DNA of 64,000 nt, taken from assembly GCF_001613045.1 (NCBI RefSeq), contig NZ_BDBP01000039.1:22619-86618 (forward strand), read 5' to 3'. This DNA comes from Nocardia lijiangensis NBRC 108240 (lineage in GTDB: Bacteria; Actinomycetota; Actinomycetes; Mycobacteriales; Mycobacteriaceae). The position numbers were made by a program, and so were the translations under genes. This document shows positions 24,923-34,325 of this stretch, piece by piece. The notes under the pieces are model-generated. The model saw nothing but the letters and a program-made list of their open reading frames with translations, was not told the origin of the DNA and made no database searches. Position 1 is the stretch's first letter. Each line of letters begins with the position of its first letter.

Positions 24923-26374
24923 TCACTTGAACTTGGTCATGCAGGCCTGCTCGCCGTCGAGCACGCCGGTGCGGAACGCCTCGAGCCGCTGGTAGCCGCT
25001 CTTCACGACCTTGCCGTCCACGTCGGCGGCGGCCAGCCCGTCGGCGAGCAGCCCGGAGACGGCCTCGTCGAGGTCGTTCGCCGACAGGCGGGGGTCGCTG
25101 GCCGGCTCGCTCAGCTTGGTGGTGAACGCGCCGCTGAGGCAGGCGGTGCGCAGGCCCGCGGTCTCCGCGCCGGTCAGCGAGAGCTTGCGCTCCTGCTGCA
25201 CGGCGAGCATGTAGCGGGAGACGAACACGACGAAGGCGTTGTAATCACCCTGCACGACCGCGGACAGCGGCTCGTCGTCGCCGTCGAGCGGGCCGACGCG
25301 CTCGGCCAGTTCCGGGATGTCGGTGCCGATCGTGTTCGTGCTCGGGCAGTACGAAACCGGTTCGGTGGTGGTGACTTTCGAGCAGTTGCGCACCACGCCG
25401 GAGTAGTCGAACTTCGGTGCGGCGGCGAGCGGGAAGTTCTTGGCCAGCGCCTGGCTCACACTGGTCAGCGAGGCCTGGTCCACCGGAAGCTGCTGGCTCT
25501 CCTCGTCGTCCACCTCGAAGGTCACCGGCAGGTCGCCGCGACGCTGCTTGATCTCCTTCTTATCGATCCGCTTGCAGGCTTCGGCGCCCTCCGTGTAGCC
25601 GAGCTGTACCGCGGTTACCCGCTCGAACGCCGAACCGTGCACGTTGTCGGGGTCGCTGGGGTCGGTGTCGCGCACCGCGATGGTGGCGCCGAGCACGCCG
25701 TCCAATCCGTCGGTCATGTTCATGGTGAAGTGCGCAGCGTCGCCCTCGGCGACATGCCGCAGGAACACGCCCGCCAGGCAGTCGGCCTGCTGCTCCTTGA
25801 CCAGCGCGCCGGTGAAGAACCCGGCGATCTTGGCCTGCCCCTGGATGGCGTGCCCGTACTCGTGCGCGAGCACCATCACCACGGCCATCGGACCGTATTT
25901 GTCCTCCAGCAGCGGCAGCAGGACCCTGCGGTCCCAGCCGATGGTGTGGTCGAGCCCGCAGTAGGCGGCGTTGACCAGCTTGTAGGTGTCGGCCTTGCAG
26001 AACTTCACCGACTGCTCCTTGGGGGCGCGCGCGTCCCAGGAGATGTACTTGTTCACCGGCTTGAAGGTGCCGGGAAAAGTCTTGGCGTACTCGGTCTTCC
26101 AGTACTCCTCGATGTCGCCGATGGCATTGAGGGCGAGCCGGTCGACCGCTCCCCCGTCGCCGTTCTCCGCCGTCAGCGGCGCGTCCGGCACGCCGCGACG
26201 CGGCCCGCTCGGGCCGGTGCTGGTGGCCGCGCCCGCGACCATCCACGGGTTGTTCGGATCGATGGCGGTGGCGTTCTCCGAGCTCGTCGTCTGCGAACTC
26301 CCGCAGCCCGCGAGCGCCGCGCCGACCGCCACCAACACCGCGATCGCAGCGAACCGCAGCCGTTTGGTCCTCAT
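24923..26374 (-). CDS. Lipoprotein with neutral zinc metallopeptidase domain (YpfJ-like)
   Basis: A 483-aa protein; start at 26374 set by GGGGAGGAA seven bases upstream. Lipobox LAGC (Cys about 23) after a signal peptide, so it should be anchored on the outer face of the membrane. The zinc motif LAHEYGHAIQGQ (HExxH) is present, followed by a Glu/Asp downstream in KEQQADCLAG as third ligand. Many Cys pairs suit an exported enzyme. The C-terminal about 170 residues carry no known motif. Protease activity is inferred from the motif; the substrate is unknown. Confidence 0.88.
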   Translation of the reverse strand: MRTKRLRFAAIAVLVAVGAALAGCGSSQTTSSENATAIDPNNPWMVAGAATSTGPSGPRRGVPDAPLTAENGDGGAVDRLALNAIGDIEEYWKTEYAKTFPGTFKPVNKYISWDARAPKEQSVKFCKADTYKLVNAAYCGLDHTIGWDRRVLLPLLEDKYGPMAVVMVLAHEYGHAIQGQAKIAGFFTGALVKEQQADCLAGVFLRHVAEGDAAHFTMNMTDGLDGVLGATIAVRDTDPSDPDNVHGSAFERVTAVQLGYTEGAEACKRIDKKEIKQRRGDLPVTFEVDDEESQQLPVDQASLTSVSQALAKNFPLAAAPKFDYSGVVRNCSKVTTTEPVSYCPSTNTIGTDIPELAERVGPLDGDDEPLSAVVQGDYNAFVVFVSRYMLAVQQERKLSLTGAETAGLRTACLSGAFTTKLSEPASDPRLSANDLDEAVSGLLADGLAAADVDGKVVKSGYQRLEAFRTGVLDGEQACMTKFK

Positions 26375-26647
26375 CAGATATTCCTCCCCGGTCCTGCGCG
26401 AGTCCTCGCCCGCGCCGCCGCCGGACGGTGGTCTACCCACACCGCCGGTCGAGCGTTCACATGGTAATCGCTGACATCCCCGCGCGCGTATCGCGTTGCG
26501 CGCCCTGCCTTCAGGAGCCCGCGCAACCACCTGCGCGCCGCGTGAACGTCACACACTCTCCGCACGCCCCACACAGGCGATGCCTATGTAGGGCATGCAT
26601 GCGGAGTGTGCGAACGGCGGTCGGCAAGGCCGTTCGAGCCGCGTCGT

Positions 26648-27589
26648 TCAGGCGTCGAGGCGCAGTACGGCGAACACCGCGCGGTGATCCGATCCCGGGA
26701 TGGACACGCTTTCCATCTGCTCGGCGGTGCCGCCCGCGACCAGGATGTGGTCGATCCCGATCACCGGTCCCCAGGCGCGGTCGGTCGGGTAGGTGGGCAG
26801 CGGGCCCGCGCCCGCGAGATCGGCGGCCGAGTCGAATCGGCCGCGCACCAGATCGCGGAAGGCCGAATGATCGCGTGTCGCATTGAAATCCGCGCCGACG
26901 ACGGCCGGACCGGTTTGCGCGTCCAGGATTTCGCGGACGCGGCGCATCTCCGCGGTCCACGCCGCGAAGTCCAGCGGCGGCGGCATCGGATGGAATGCGT
27001 AGACCGCGACCGGGCCGATCTGCGGGTGCTCCATCGTGGCCGCGAGATTGGCCATCACGAAGCCGTCGTATTTCCTGGTGTCGCGCAACGGGTATCGGCT
27101 GAAGATGCCGCTGCCCGATCCCCAGGTCCCCGGCTCCAGGTAGTGGTACGGGAGCTCACCGGCCAGTTCGGTGGTCAGCCGCGCGGCCGATTCGGCCGTC
27201 AGTTCCTCCAGGGTGAGCACGTCCACGCGGCGCTCGCGCACCTCCCGCACCACCACGGGCAGGTCGGCGCCGCCGAACAGCAGATTCGACTGGAGCACCC
27301 GGATCTCCGGGCCGCTCGCCGCCTGGCCGTCCGCCACGAACAGCGGCAGCTGCGTCCACAGCACCGCGACCGCGACGACGCCCGCGGCCGCCGCGCTGCG
27401 CCATCCCCTGGCAACGACGAACAGCAGCAGTCCGACGATCGCGCCCAGCATCAGATACGACGCCCCGGAGGCGACGAGCACCGGCAACCGCCGCTCCCAC
27501 GTGCTGAAATACAGCACGACACCCACGATTCCGACGACGAGGGCGCACCAGCCCAGACCGAGCAGCACCCGGTTCACCCAAACACGCAT
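26648..27589 (-). CDS. Membrane-anchored endonuclease/exonuclease/phosphatase (EEP) family protein
   Basis: A 313-aa protein; start 27589 (MRVWVNRVLLGLG). Three N-terminal membrane segments (about residues 8-28, 35-58 and 65-85) precede an EEP domain: VLQSNLLFGGADL, TLEELTAE (metal-binding Glu), YAFHPMPP (His), GADFNATRDH (Asp-x-Asn) and PGSDHRAVF (Asp-His). All catalytic positions are present, so a phosphodiesterase or phosphatase acting outside the membrane is likely. Substrate could be lipid or nucleotide. The 272 bases before the zinc-protease gene show only an imperfect hairpin around 26544-26615. Confidence 0.85.
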   Translation of the reverse strand: MRVWVNRVLLGLGWCALVVGIVGVVLYFSTWERRLPVLVASGASYLMLGAIVGLLLFVVARGWRSAAAAGVVAVAVLWTQLPLFVADGQAASGPEIRVLQSNLLFGGADLPVVVREVRERRVDVLTLEELTAESAARLTTELAGELPYHYLEPGTWGSGSGIFSRYPLRDTRKYDGFVMANLAATMEHPQIGPVAVYAFHPMPPPLDFAAWTAEMRRVREILDAQTGPAVVGADFNATRDHSAFRDLVRGRFDSAADLAGAGPLPTYPTDRAWGPVIGIDHILVAGGTAEQMESVSIPGSDHRAVFAVLRLDA

Positions 27590-27662
27590 GCGATCGACCC
27601 TAGGTGGATTCGCCTGGAGAAACCTTTCGCGCCGCAGAACGCCACAGGATCCGCACAATTCC

Positions 27663-27668
27663 TACACT
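27663..27668 (+). promoter_or_regulatory. -10 element TACACT
   Basis: TACACT lies 30 bases before the HPr-like ATG, with GGAAGGGG in between as ribosome-binding site. Confidence 0.4.
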
Positions 27669-27698
27669 GGCGGCAAAGTTCCGCGGAAGGGGTTGGCG

Positions 27699-27971
27699 AT
27701 GTACGTCGAAGAATTCACGGCCGTCGGGCCGCTGTCCGCCGACGAAGCCCAGGAACTCGCGGACATCGCGGGCCGCTACACCTCGCGCATCACCGTCAGC
27801 TGCGGCGGGCGCGACGTGCACGCGCTGGTCCTGCCGGTGGCGTGGGACGAGCTGCCGATTACCGCGGGCAGCCGGGTGACGGTGACGGTGGAGGGCGGAC
27901 GGCGAGGACCGGAAGAGGATCGCCAGGCCCTACGCGATTTCGTCGGCCGCATGCAGGGCGTCGGCGACTGA
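27699..27971 (+). CDS. Small HPr-like protein without the phosphorylatable His
   Basis: A 90-aa protein at ATG 27699. The spacing of VGPLSADEAQELADIAGRY, TSRITVSCGGRDVHA, then DELPITAGSRVTVTVEGG and a C-terminal helix EDRQALRDFVGRM follows the HPr phosphocarrier fold. The position that in HPr holds the active His (GLHARP) reads GPLSADE, so phosphotransfer from enzyme I is not expected. It ends four bases before the convergent glnE end. It might be a regulatory cousin of HPr, but this is a fold guess from pattern only. Confidence 0.5.
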   Translation: MYVEEFTAVGPLSADEAQELADIAGRYTSRITVSCGGRDVHALVLPVAWDELPITAGSRVTVTVEGGRRGPEEDRQALRDFVGRMQGVGD

Positions 27972-27975
27972 CCCC

Positions 27976-30900
27976 TCACGCACCGAAGACCCGCTCCACC
28001 ACCGCTTTCGCGCGCCGCGTGATGCGCATGTAGTTGTCGAGGAATTCGCTGCCGTCGTCGTTGCGCCAACCCGCCACCCGCGCGACCGCCGAAAGCAGAC
28101 GGCCGGGGCCGGGCAGCTGGTCGGTGGCCTTTCCGCGCACCAGGACCAGCGCGTTGCGCGCCTTGGTCGCGGTGAGCCAGGCATCGCGCAGCAACTCGAC
28201 GTCCTCGGCGTCCAGCAGTTTCGTCTGCTCGATGACGTCGAGCGATTCCAGGGTGGAGGTGTTGTGCAGCGCGGGCACCTCGTGGGCGTGACGCAGCTGC
28301 ATGAGCTGCACGGTCCATTCGATGTCGGCCAGACCGCCCCGGCCGAGCTTGGTGTGCGTCGCGGGATTCGCGCCGCGCGGCAGGCGTTCGGAGTCGACCC
28401 TGGCCTTGATGCGGCGAATCTCGCGCACCGCCTCCGCCGAGACGCCGCCCACCGGGTAGCGCACCTTGTCGATGACGTGCAGGAAGCGCAACCCGACCTC
28501 CTGATCGCCCGCGATCCGGTGGGCGCGCAGCAGCGCCTGCACCTCCCACGGCTGCGCCCACTGTTCGTAGTAGGCGCGGTAGGCCGCGAGGGTGCGCACC
28601 AGCGCGCCGTTGCGACCCTCCGGCCGCAGGCCGGCATCGACGTGCAGCGGCGGATCGGTGCTCGGCGCGCCCAGCAGCCGCTGCACCTTCTCGGCGACGC
28701 CGATGGCCCATTTGACGGCCTTGGTCTCGTCCTCGCCGGGGCGCGGATCGCAGACGAACAGCACGTCCGCGTCGGAGCCGTAGCCGAGCTCCATCCCGCC
28801 GAGCCTGCCCATGCCGATCACCGCGAAGTCGGCGGGCGCGGGCGCGCCGGTCTCCGCCTCCGACGCCCGGATCACCGCCGAGAGCGACGCCTCCAGCACC
28901 GCCACCCACACCGACGACAGCGCCCGGCACACCTGCGGCACCTCGAGCATGCCGAGCAGGTCGGCCGAGGCCACCCTGGCGAGTTCGTGCCTGCGCAGCG
29001 AACGGGCCGCCGCCACAGCGCGTTTCGGATCCTCGTAGCGGGAGGCCGCGGTGAGAATGCCGCGCGCGACGTCCTCCGGCTGCGGGCTGAGCAGCAGCGA
29101 GCCGCCAGGACCGTCGGCGTACATGCGGATCGTTTCCGGCGCGTTGATCAGCAGATCGGGCAGGTACTCCGAGGAGCCGAGCACGATCATCAGCCGCTGT
29201 GCGATCGCGCCCTCGTCGCGCAGCTCGCGCAGGAACCAGATCTGGTCGTCCAGCCCCTCCGACACCCGGCGGTAGGCGAGCAGGCCCGCGTCGGGATTCG
29301 GTGTGTCACCGAGCCATTCGAGCAGGGTGGGCAGCAGCAGCGCCTGGATGCGGCCCTTGCGCGAGACCCCGCCGGTGAGCGCCTTGAGGTGGCCGAGGGC
29401 GTTCTCCGGCGCCGCGTAGCCGAGTGCGGCCAGCTGCCGGACGGCGGCGTCCGGGCTCAGCCGCAGCGCGGCGGAATCCATCCGCGCCACCGCGTCCAGC
29501 AGCGGACGGTAGAACAGCTTCGCGTGTAATCGCCTCACCCGCACCGCGTTTCGGCGGATCTCGGAGGCGAGCACGCCGACCGCGTCCTGCCTGCCGTCGG
29601 GACGGATGTGGGCGGCGCGAGCCAGCCAGCGCATGCCCTCCTCGTCGTCGACCGCGGGCAGCGTGTGGGTGCGCTTGAGCCGCTGTAGTTGCAGCCGGTG
29701 TTCGAGCAGGCGCAGGAATTCGTAGGAGGCGGTCAGGTTCGCGGCGTCATCTCTGCCGACGTAGCCGCCCGCGGCGAGCGCCGTCAATGCCTCCACCGTG
29801 CCCTGCACGTGCAGTGATTCGTCCACCCGGCCGTGCACCAATTGCAGGAGCTGCACGGCGAATTCGACGTCGCGCAGGCTGCCGTGGCCGAGTTTGAGTT
29901 CACGCTCGCGCAGGTCGGCGGGCACCAGGTCCTCCACGCGGCGGCGCATCGCCTGCACATCGGCGACGAAATCGGGGCGCTCCGAGGCGGTCCAGACCAT
30001 CGGCATCACCGCGTCGCGGTACTGGCGCCCGAGCTCGAGGTCGCCCGTCATCGGACGGTTCTTCAGCAGCGCCTGGAACTCCCAGGTGCGCGCCCAGCGC
30101 TTGTAGTAGGCGAGGTGCGACTCCAGGGTGCGCACCAGGGCGCCCTGCTTGCCCTCCGGGCGCAGCGCCGCGTCCACCTCGAAGAAGGCCAGGCTGCCCA
30201 CGCTCATCGTCTCGGCGGCCAGCCGGGTCGCGATCGCGTCGGCGGGCTCGGCGACGAACACCACGTCCACGTCGCTGACGTAATTCAGTTCGCACGCACC
30301 GCTTTTGCCCATCGCGATCACCACGAGACGCACCGGGCACGGCTCGTCCTTGCAGACTCGCGCGACCGCGACCGCGAGCGCCGCGGTGAGCGCGGCGTCG
30401 GCCAGATCGGTGAGATGCATGCCGACCACCTGATACGGCAGCACCGGCTCGTTCTCGACGGTGGCCGCCAGATCCAGCGCGGCGAGCACCATCAGCTGAT
30501 CGCGATAGCGCCTCCGCAGCAGCGCCACCGCATCGGGCCCGGCGATACCTGCGCGGAACAGCATGGGACCGGCATTCGGCCCCTCTTCGGGCACCGCGTC
30601 GACCGCGTCGAGCAGGTCGGCGAGCACGTCCTCGCGCTTGGGCAGCTCGCCGCGGCGCAGCAGCTGCCAGGAGGCGGGCTCGGCCACCAGGTGGTCGCCG
30701 AAGGCGCTGGACGATCCGAGCAGCGCGAACAGCCTGCCGCGCAGGGACTTGTCGGAACGCAGCGCGGAATCCACTGCGGCCCAGTCGCTTCCGAGACCCT
30801 CGCGGAGCCGCATCAGGGTGTTCAGCGCCAAGTCGGCGTCGGGCGCCCTGGACAGCGACCAGAGGACGGGAATGCTTTCGACGTTGTCCCAGCCCAATTC

Positions 30901-30987
30901 GCGCAGCGAAGCTGCGGCTGTCGGCTCGAGCAATCCGAGCCGACCGACGCCGGGAACAGCTGAACGCGCAGACGGTGGCCGGACCAT
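27976..30987 (-). CDS. glnE: Bifunctional glutamine synthetase adenylyltransferase/deadenylase
   Basis: A 1003-aa protein, full length for GlnE. It attaches AMP to, and removes it from, the Tyr of GlnA1. It holds two nucleotidyltransferase halves: the N-terminal one with VVIAMGKSGACELNYVSDVDVVFV (shortened here: G-K-S-G ... S-D-V-D-V) and the C-terminal one with GMGRLGGMELGYGSDADVLF (G-S-D-A-D-V), each followed by a GlnD-type helical domain. The N-terminal half has GKSGACEL where many GlnE proteins have GKLGGREL. It is expressed from its own leaderless-looking promoter and followed by no other minus-strand gene until the EEP gene. Confidence 0.97.
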   Translation of the reverse strand: MVRPPSARSAVPGVGRLGLLEPTAAASLRELGWDNVESIPVLWSLSRAPDADLALNTLMRLREGLGSDWAAVDSALRSDKSLRGRLFALLGSSSAFGDHLVAEPASWQLLRRGELPKREDVLADLLDAVDAVPEEGPNAGPMLFRAGIAGPDAVALLRRRYRDQLMVLAALDLAATVENEPVLPYQVVGMHLTDLADAALTAALAVAVARVCKDEPCPVRLVVIAMGKSGACELNYVSDVDVVFVAEPADAIATRLAAETMSVGSLAFFEVDAALRPEGKQGALVRTLESHLAYYKRWARTWEFQALLKNRPMTGDLELGRQYRDAVMPMVWTASERPDFVADVQAMRRRVEDLVPADLRERELKLGHGSLRDVEFAVQLLQLVHGRVDESLHVQGTVEALTALAAGGYVGRDDAANLTASYEFLRLLEHRLQLQRLKRTHTLPAVDDEEGMRWLARAAHIRPDGRQDAVGVLASEIRRNAVRVRRLHAKLFYRPLLDAVARMDSAALRLSPDAAVRQLAALGYAAPENALGHLKALTGGVSRKGRIQALLLPTLLEWLGDTPNPDAGLLAYRRVSEGLDDQIWFLRELRDEGAIAQRLMIVLGSSEYLPDLLINAPETIRMYADGPGGSLLLSPQPEDVARGILTAASRYEDPKRAVAAARSLRRHELARVASADLLGMLEVPQVCRALSSVWVAVLEASLSAVIRASEAETGAPAPADFAVIGMGRLGGMELGYGSDADVLFVCDPRPGEDETKAVKWAIGVAEKVQRLLGAPSTDPPLHVDAGLRPEGRNGALVRTLAAYRAYYEQWAQPWEVQALLRAHRIAGDQEVGLRFLHVIDKVRYPVGGVSAEAVREIRRIKARVDSERLPRGANPATHTKLGRGGLADIEWTVQLMQLRHAHEVPALHNTSTLESLDVIEQTKLLDAEDVELLRDAWLTATKARNALVLVRGKATDQLPGPGRLLSAVARVAGWRNDDGSEFLDNYMRITRRAKAVVERVFGA

Positions 30988-30993
30988 AGTCTA

Positions 30994-30999
30994 AAACTA
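30994..30999 (-). promoter_or_regulatory. -10 element TAGTTT of a probable leaderless glnE transcript
   Basis: On the minus strand TAGTTT ends six bases before the glnE ATG, and no ribosome-binding site is seen. Confidence 0.45.
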
Positions 31000-31022
31000 C
31001 ATGCCCGGCTCGCGCGCCCAGG

Positions 31023-32363
31023 TCACAGTCCGAGGTACTCCTTGAGCTCGAACGGGGTCACCTGGCTGCGGTAGTCGGCCCACTCCCGGCGCTTGTTGCG
31101 CAGGAAGAAGTCGAAGACGTGCTCACCGAGGGTTTCGGCGACCAGCTCCGAGCGCTCCATCGCCTGCAACGCCTCGTCGAGGGTCCCTGGCAGCTCACGG
31201 AAGCCCATCGCGCGCCGCTCGGCGGTGGTCAGCGACCACACGTCGTCCTCGGCCTCCGGCGGCAGCGTGTAGCCCTTCTCGATGCCGCGCATGCCCGCGG
31301 CGAGCAGCACCGCGAACGCCAGGTAGGGGTTGCAGGCGGAGTCTGGGCTGCGGATCTCGACCCGGCGCGAGGACGACTTGTTCGGCGTGTACATCGGCAC
31401 GCGCACCAGCGCGGAACGGTTGGACCGGCCCCAGGAGGCCGCGGTCGGGGCCTCGCCGCCGTGGATGAGCCGCTTGTAGGAGTTCACCCACTGGTTGGTG
31501 ATCGCGCTGATCTCCGGCGCGTGCTCCAGGATGCCCGCGATGAACGCACGGGCGGTCTCGGAGAGGTTGATCGGGTCGTCGGGGTCGGCGAACGCGTTGT
31601 TCTCGCCCTCGAACAGGCTCATGTGCGTGTGCATCGCCGAGCCGGGGTACTGCGCGAACGGCTTGGGCATGAAGGTGGCCCGCACGCCCTCGTCGATGGC
31701 CACTTCCTTGATCAGGTAGCGGAAGGTCATCACGTTGTCGGCCATGGACAGCGCGTCGGCGTAGCGCAGGTCGATCTCCTGCTGGCCGGGCGCGCCCTCG
31801 TGGTGGCTGAACTCCACCGAGATGCCCATCGACTCGAGCGCGTCGATGGCGTGGCGCCGGAAGTTCGGGGCCGCGTCGTGCACCGCCTGGTCGAAGAAGC
31901 CGCCGGTGTCGGCCGGCTGGGGCGGGGTGCCGTCCTGCGGGCCGTTCTTCAGCAGGAAGAACTCGATCTCAGGGTGCACGTAGCAGCTGAACCCGACATC
32001 GCCCGCCTTGTTCAGCTGCCGCCGCAGCACGTGGCGCGGGTCGGCCCAGGACGGCGAACCGTCGGGCATGGTGATGTCGCAGAACATGCGCGCGGAGTGC
32101 TGGTGGCCCTTGCTGGTGGCCCAGGGCAGCACCTGGAAAGTGGAAGGATCCGGGCGGGCGACCATATCGGCCTCCGATACCCGGGCGAAGCCCTCGATGG
32201 CCGAGCCGTCGAAGCCGATGCCCTCCTCGAAAGCGCCCTCGAGCTCGGCGGGGGCGATCGCGACAGACTTCAGGTAGCCCAAGACGTCGGTGAACCAGAG
32301 CCGCACGAAGCGAATGTCCCGCTCTTCGAGCGTCCGCAGCACGAATTCCTTCTGGCGATCCAT
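31023..32363 (-). CDS. glnA2: Glutamine synthetase-like protein GlnA2
   Basis: A 446-aa protein starting at MDRQKEFVLRTLEERDIRF, the usual GlnA2 start and length; six further codons upstream are not needed. It has YLKSVAIAP, GIGFDGSAIEGF, HPEIEFFLL, EFSHHEGAPGQQEIDLRYADA, FMPKPFAQYPGSAMHTHMSL (G-S-A-M-H), the NRSALVRVPMY loop, and a C-terminal that lacks the Tyr adenylylation motif of GlnA1. Mycobacterial GlnA2 is non-essential and has weak synthetase activity. It ends 36 bases before the glnE start. Confidence 0.96.
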   Translation of the reverse strand: MDRQKEFVLRTLEERDIRFVRLWFTDVLGYLKSVAIAPAELEGAFEEGIGFDGSAIEGFARVSEADMVARPDPSTFQVLPWATSKGHQHSARMFCDITMPDGSPSWADPRHVLRRQLNKAGDVGFSCYVHPEIEFFLLKNGPQDGTPPQPADTGGFFDQAVHDAAPNFRRHAIDALESMGISVEFSHHEGAPGQQEIDLRYADALSMADNVMTFRYLIKEVAIDEGVRATFMPKPFAQYPGSAMHTHMSLFEGENNAFADPDDPINLSETARAFIAGILEHAPEISAITNQWVNSYKRLIHGGEAPTAASWGRSNRSALVRVPMYTPNKSSSRRVEIRSPDSACNPYLAFAVLLAAGMRGIEKGYTLPPEAEDDVWSLTTAERRAMGFRELPGTLDEALQAMERSELVAETLGEHVFDFFLRNKRREWADYRSQVTPFELKEYLGL

Positions 32364-32386
32364 GTCCGCGAGCGTAAGCACCTGGC

Positions 32387-32402
32387 GTTAAATCCGTGTT
32401 AC
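32387..32402 (-). promoter_or_regulatory. Possible single GlnR box upstream of glnA2
   Basis: On the minus strand: GTAAC, six bases, TTAAC. The spacing fits the GlnR rule, but the second half-site (GaAAC) is only partly matched. It lies 24 bases before the glnA2 start. Confidence 0.35.
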
Positions 32403-32577
32403 ATCCGGGCTCGGGATTGCGTTTCGGGCAGGAGAGCGGCTATTCGGAACGAAGTTCACCGTCGGCATCGTGCGACGGTGAGGTTGGTGTGCCCTTGGCC
32501 CGCAATGCCTGCCGCCGATCCCTCGGGCGCGGAATCCCGGGACGATCCCGACATCGCCTCGGCAAGCCCCCTCGACG

Positions 32578-34110
32578 TCAGCACACCAGTCCGGACTCGG
32601 GAATCGTCAAGTCGACCAGATAGGCGATCACCGCGGCATCCAGGCACTGATTGCCCGCCACCAGCGCGGCGGTGTGGCGGTTGCCGTCGAAGGTGATCAG
32701 CGCGGCGTCCAGTTGAGCGGCCAGGTCGACACCCGCCTGATAGGGCGTGGCCGGGTCGTCGGTCGTGGACACCACGACGGTCTTCGGCAGGCCCTGCGCG
32801 GAGATGCGATGCGGTTCGCCGCTGTTGGGGACCGGCCAGCTCGCGCACAGTTCCAGCGCGGCCTGGCCGGTGCCGCGACCGTCGTCCAGGAACGGGGCGG
32901 CCTTGCGGTACTCGGCGTCCTGGCGGCCCGCCACCGCCGGATCGGTGACCCGCGGGTCGTCGACGCAGCGGATGGCGTTGAAGGCGTCCTGGGTGTTGTT
33001 GTAGGTGCCGTCGTCGCGGCGGCCGTCGTACATGTCGGCCAATTGCAGGAGGGTGTCGCCGCGGCCGTCGTGCAGTTCGTCCAGGCCGAGGGTGAGCACC
33101 TGCCACAGGTCGTCGGAGTAGAGCGTCTGGGTTACGCCGGTCATGGCGTCGTTGTAGCTGAGGCCGCGTGGGTCGGTGGTTTCGGCGGGCTGGTCCCACA
33201 GCGGGTTCACCAGGTCGCGGAAACGCGCGACGGACTGGGCCGGATCGGCGCCGAGCGGGCAGTCCGGTTCCTTCGCGCAGTTCTGGGCGTAGGCGTCGAA
33301 CGCGGTCTGGAAACCCGCCGCCTGGCGCAGCGACTCCTGCACCGGATCCTGCGAGGAGTCGACCGCGCCATCCAGCACCAGCGCTCGCACCCGGTCCGGG
33401 AACCGCTCGGCGTACAGCGAGCCCAGTTTGGTGCCGTACGAGTAGCCGAGGTAGGTCAGCTTCCGGTCGCCGAGCACCGCCCTGATCACGTCCATGTCCT
33501 GCACCGCCTCGCGGGTGCCGACGTGGGCGAGCAGCTCGTCACCGCTGCGCTCGACGCATTTGTCGGCGTACTCCTTGTTCTCGGCCTGCGCGGCCGCGAT
33601 GCCCTCGGGAGTGTTGTCGTCCGGACGTTCGGCGCGCTCGGAGTCGGCCTCCTGCGGCGTCAGGCACGCGATCGACGGCGTCGACGCGCCGACACCGCGC
33701 GGATCGAACCCGACCCGATCGAAGCGCTCCGACAGCGGCGTGCGATTGGCGATGCCTGCCATCGACAGCCCCGACACCCCCGGCCCGCCCGGGTTCATCA
33801 GCAGCGACCCGATCTTCGCCCCCGAGGCGGGGATCCGGCTCACCGCAATCTGCGCCGTCGGCCCGTCCGGATCCGCGTAATCCACCGGCACCGTGATCTT
33901 CGCGCACTGCGCGTTCGGCGGGAACCGATCGTCCGGATCCCCGAACCCCGCGCACTCCCCCCACTCCGGCGTCTGCCCGTAGAACCGCTCCAACCCGGCC
34001 CCCGGCGGCGGCATCGGCCCCTTCGGCTCCGCCCGCTCGACGGTGCACCCGGCCGCAACCACGGCCAGCACCGCCGCCACCAGCACACCACGCCCACGCC
34101 GCACTCGCAT
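32578..34110 (-). CDS. Exported lipoprotein, Hip1/CaeA-type serine hydrolase
   Basis: A 510-aa protein, start 34110 (MRVRRGRGVLVAAV), lipobox VAAGC (Cys 21). It resembles mycobacterial Rv2224c (CaeA/Hip1), a cell-envelope serine protease that sits beside glnA2 there too. The alpha/beta hydrolase domain has LLMNPGGPGVSG (oxyanion), FDPRGVGAS, nucleophile GYSYGTKLG (Ser), Asp in TTDDPATPY (TAP-like C-terminal region) and His in DGNRHTAAL. Cys pairs fit an exported enzyme. In M. tuberculosis there are two tandem copies (Rv2223c, Rv2224c); only one is here. Confidence 0.9.
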   Translation of the reverse strand: MRVRRGRGVLVAAVLAVVAAGCTVERAEPKGPMPPPGAGLERFYGQTPEWGECAGFGDPDDRFPPNAQCAKITVPVDYADPDGPTAQIAVSRIPASGAKIGSLLMNPGGPGVSGLSMAGIANRTPLSERFDRVGFDPRGVGASTPSIACLTPQEADSERAERPDDNTPEGIAAAQAENKEYADKCVERSGDELLAHVGTREAVQDMDVIRAVLGDRKLTYLGYSYGTKLGSLYAERFPDRVRALVLDGAVDSSQDPVQESLRQAAGFQTAFDAYAQNCAKEPDCPLGADPAQSVARFRDLVNPLWDQPAETTDPRGLSYNDAMTGVTQTLYSDDLWQVLTLGLDELHDGRGDTLLQLADMYDGRRDDGTYNNTQDAFNAIRCVDDPRVTDPAVAGRQDAEYRKAAPFLDDGRGTGQAALELCASWPVPNSGEPHRISAQGLPKTVVVSTTDDPATPYQAGVDLAAQLDAALITFDGNRHTAALVAGNQCLDAAVIAYLVDLTIPESGLVC

Positions 34111-34190
34111 GGTTCGATCCTGCCAGGAGGGGTTGACGGAGCTGTCCACCCCCACGCGCCGCGGGCGCTGGTCGTTCCTCCCAGACCTCC

Positions 34191-34230
34191 CACACGCTTC
34201 GCAGAGAGTGCAACCTCTGCGAAGCGCGTG
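34191..34230. repeat. Hairpin of the CTTCGCAG family
   Basis: CACACGCTTCGCAGAG pairs with CTCTGCGAAGCGCGTG (one mismatch) around AGTGCAAC. Nearly the same sequence, including the tail GTGAAnnnTCTGCGA, occurs at 47267-47304. It follows the minus-strand gene at 34326 and is a likely terminator for it. Confidence 0.7.
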
Positions 34231-34325
34231 AAACCTCTGCGACGTCGGACGACGCACCCGAACTGTCCCGACGCTTCGTTGACGCGTGTGCCGCGTCCGA
34301 GCGAGTGGCGGTTCCACTAGTTCGG

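Noticed and set aside
26544..26615. Hairpin after the EEP gene
   Set aside because: Pairing needs several mismatches and a long loop, so it was not listed as a terminator.
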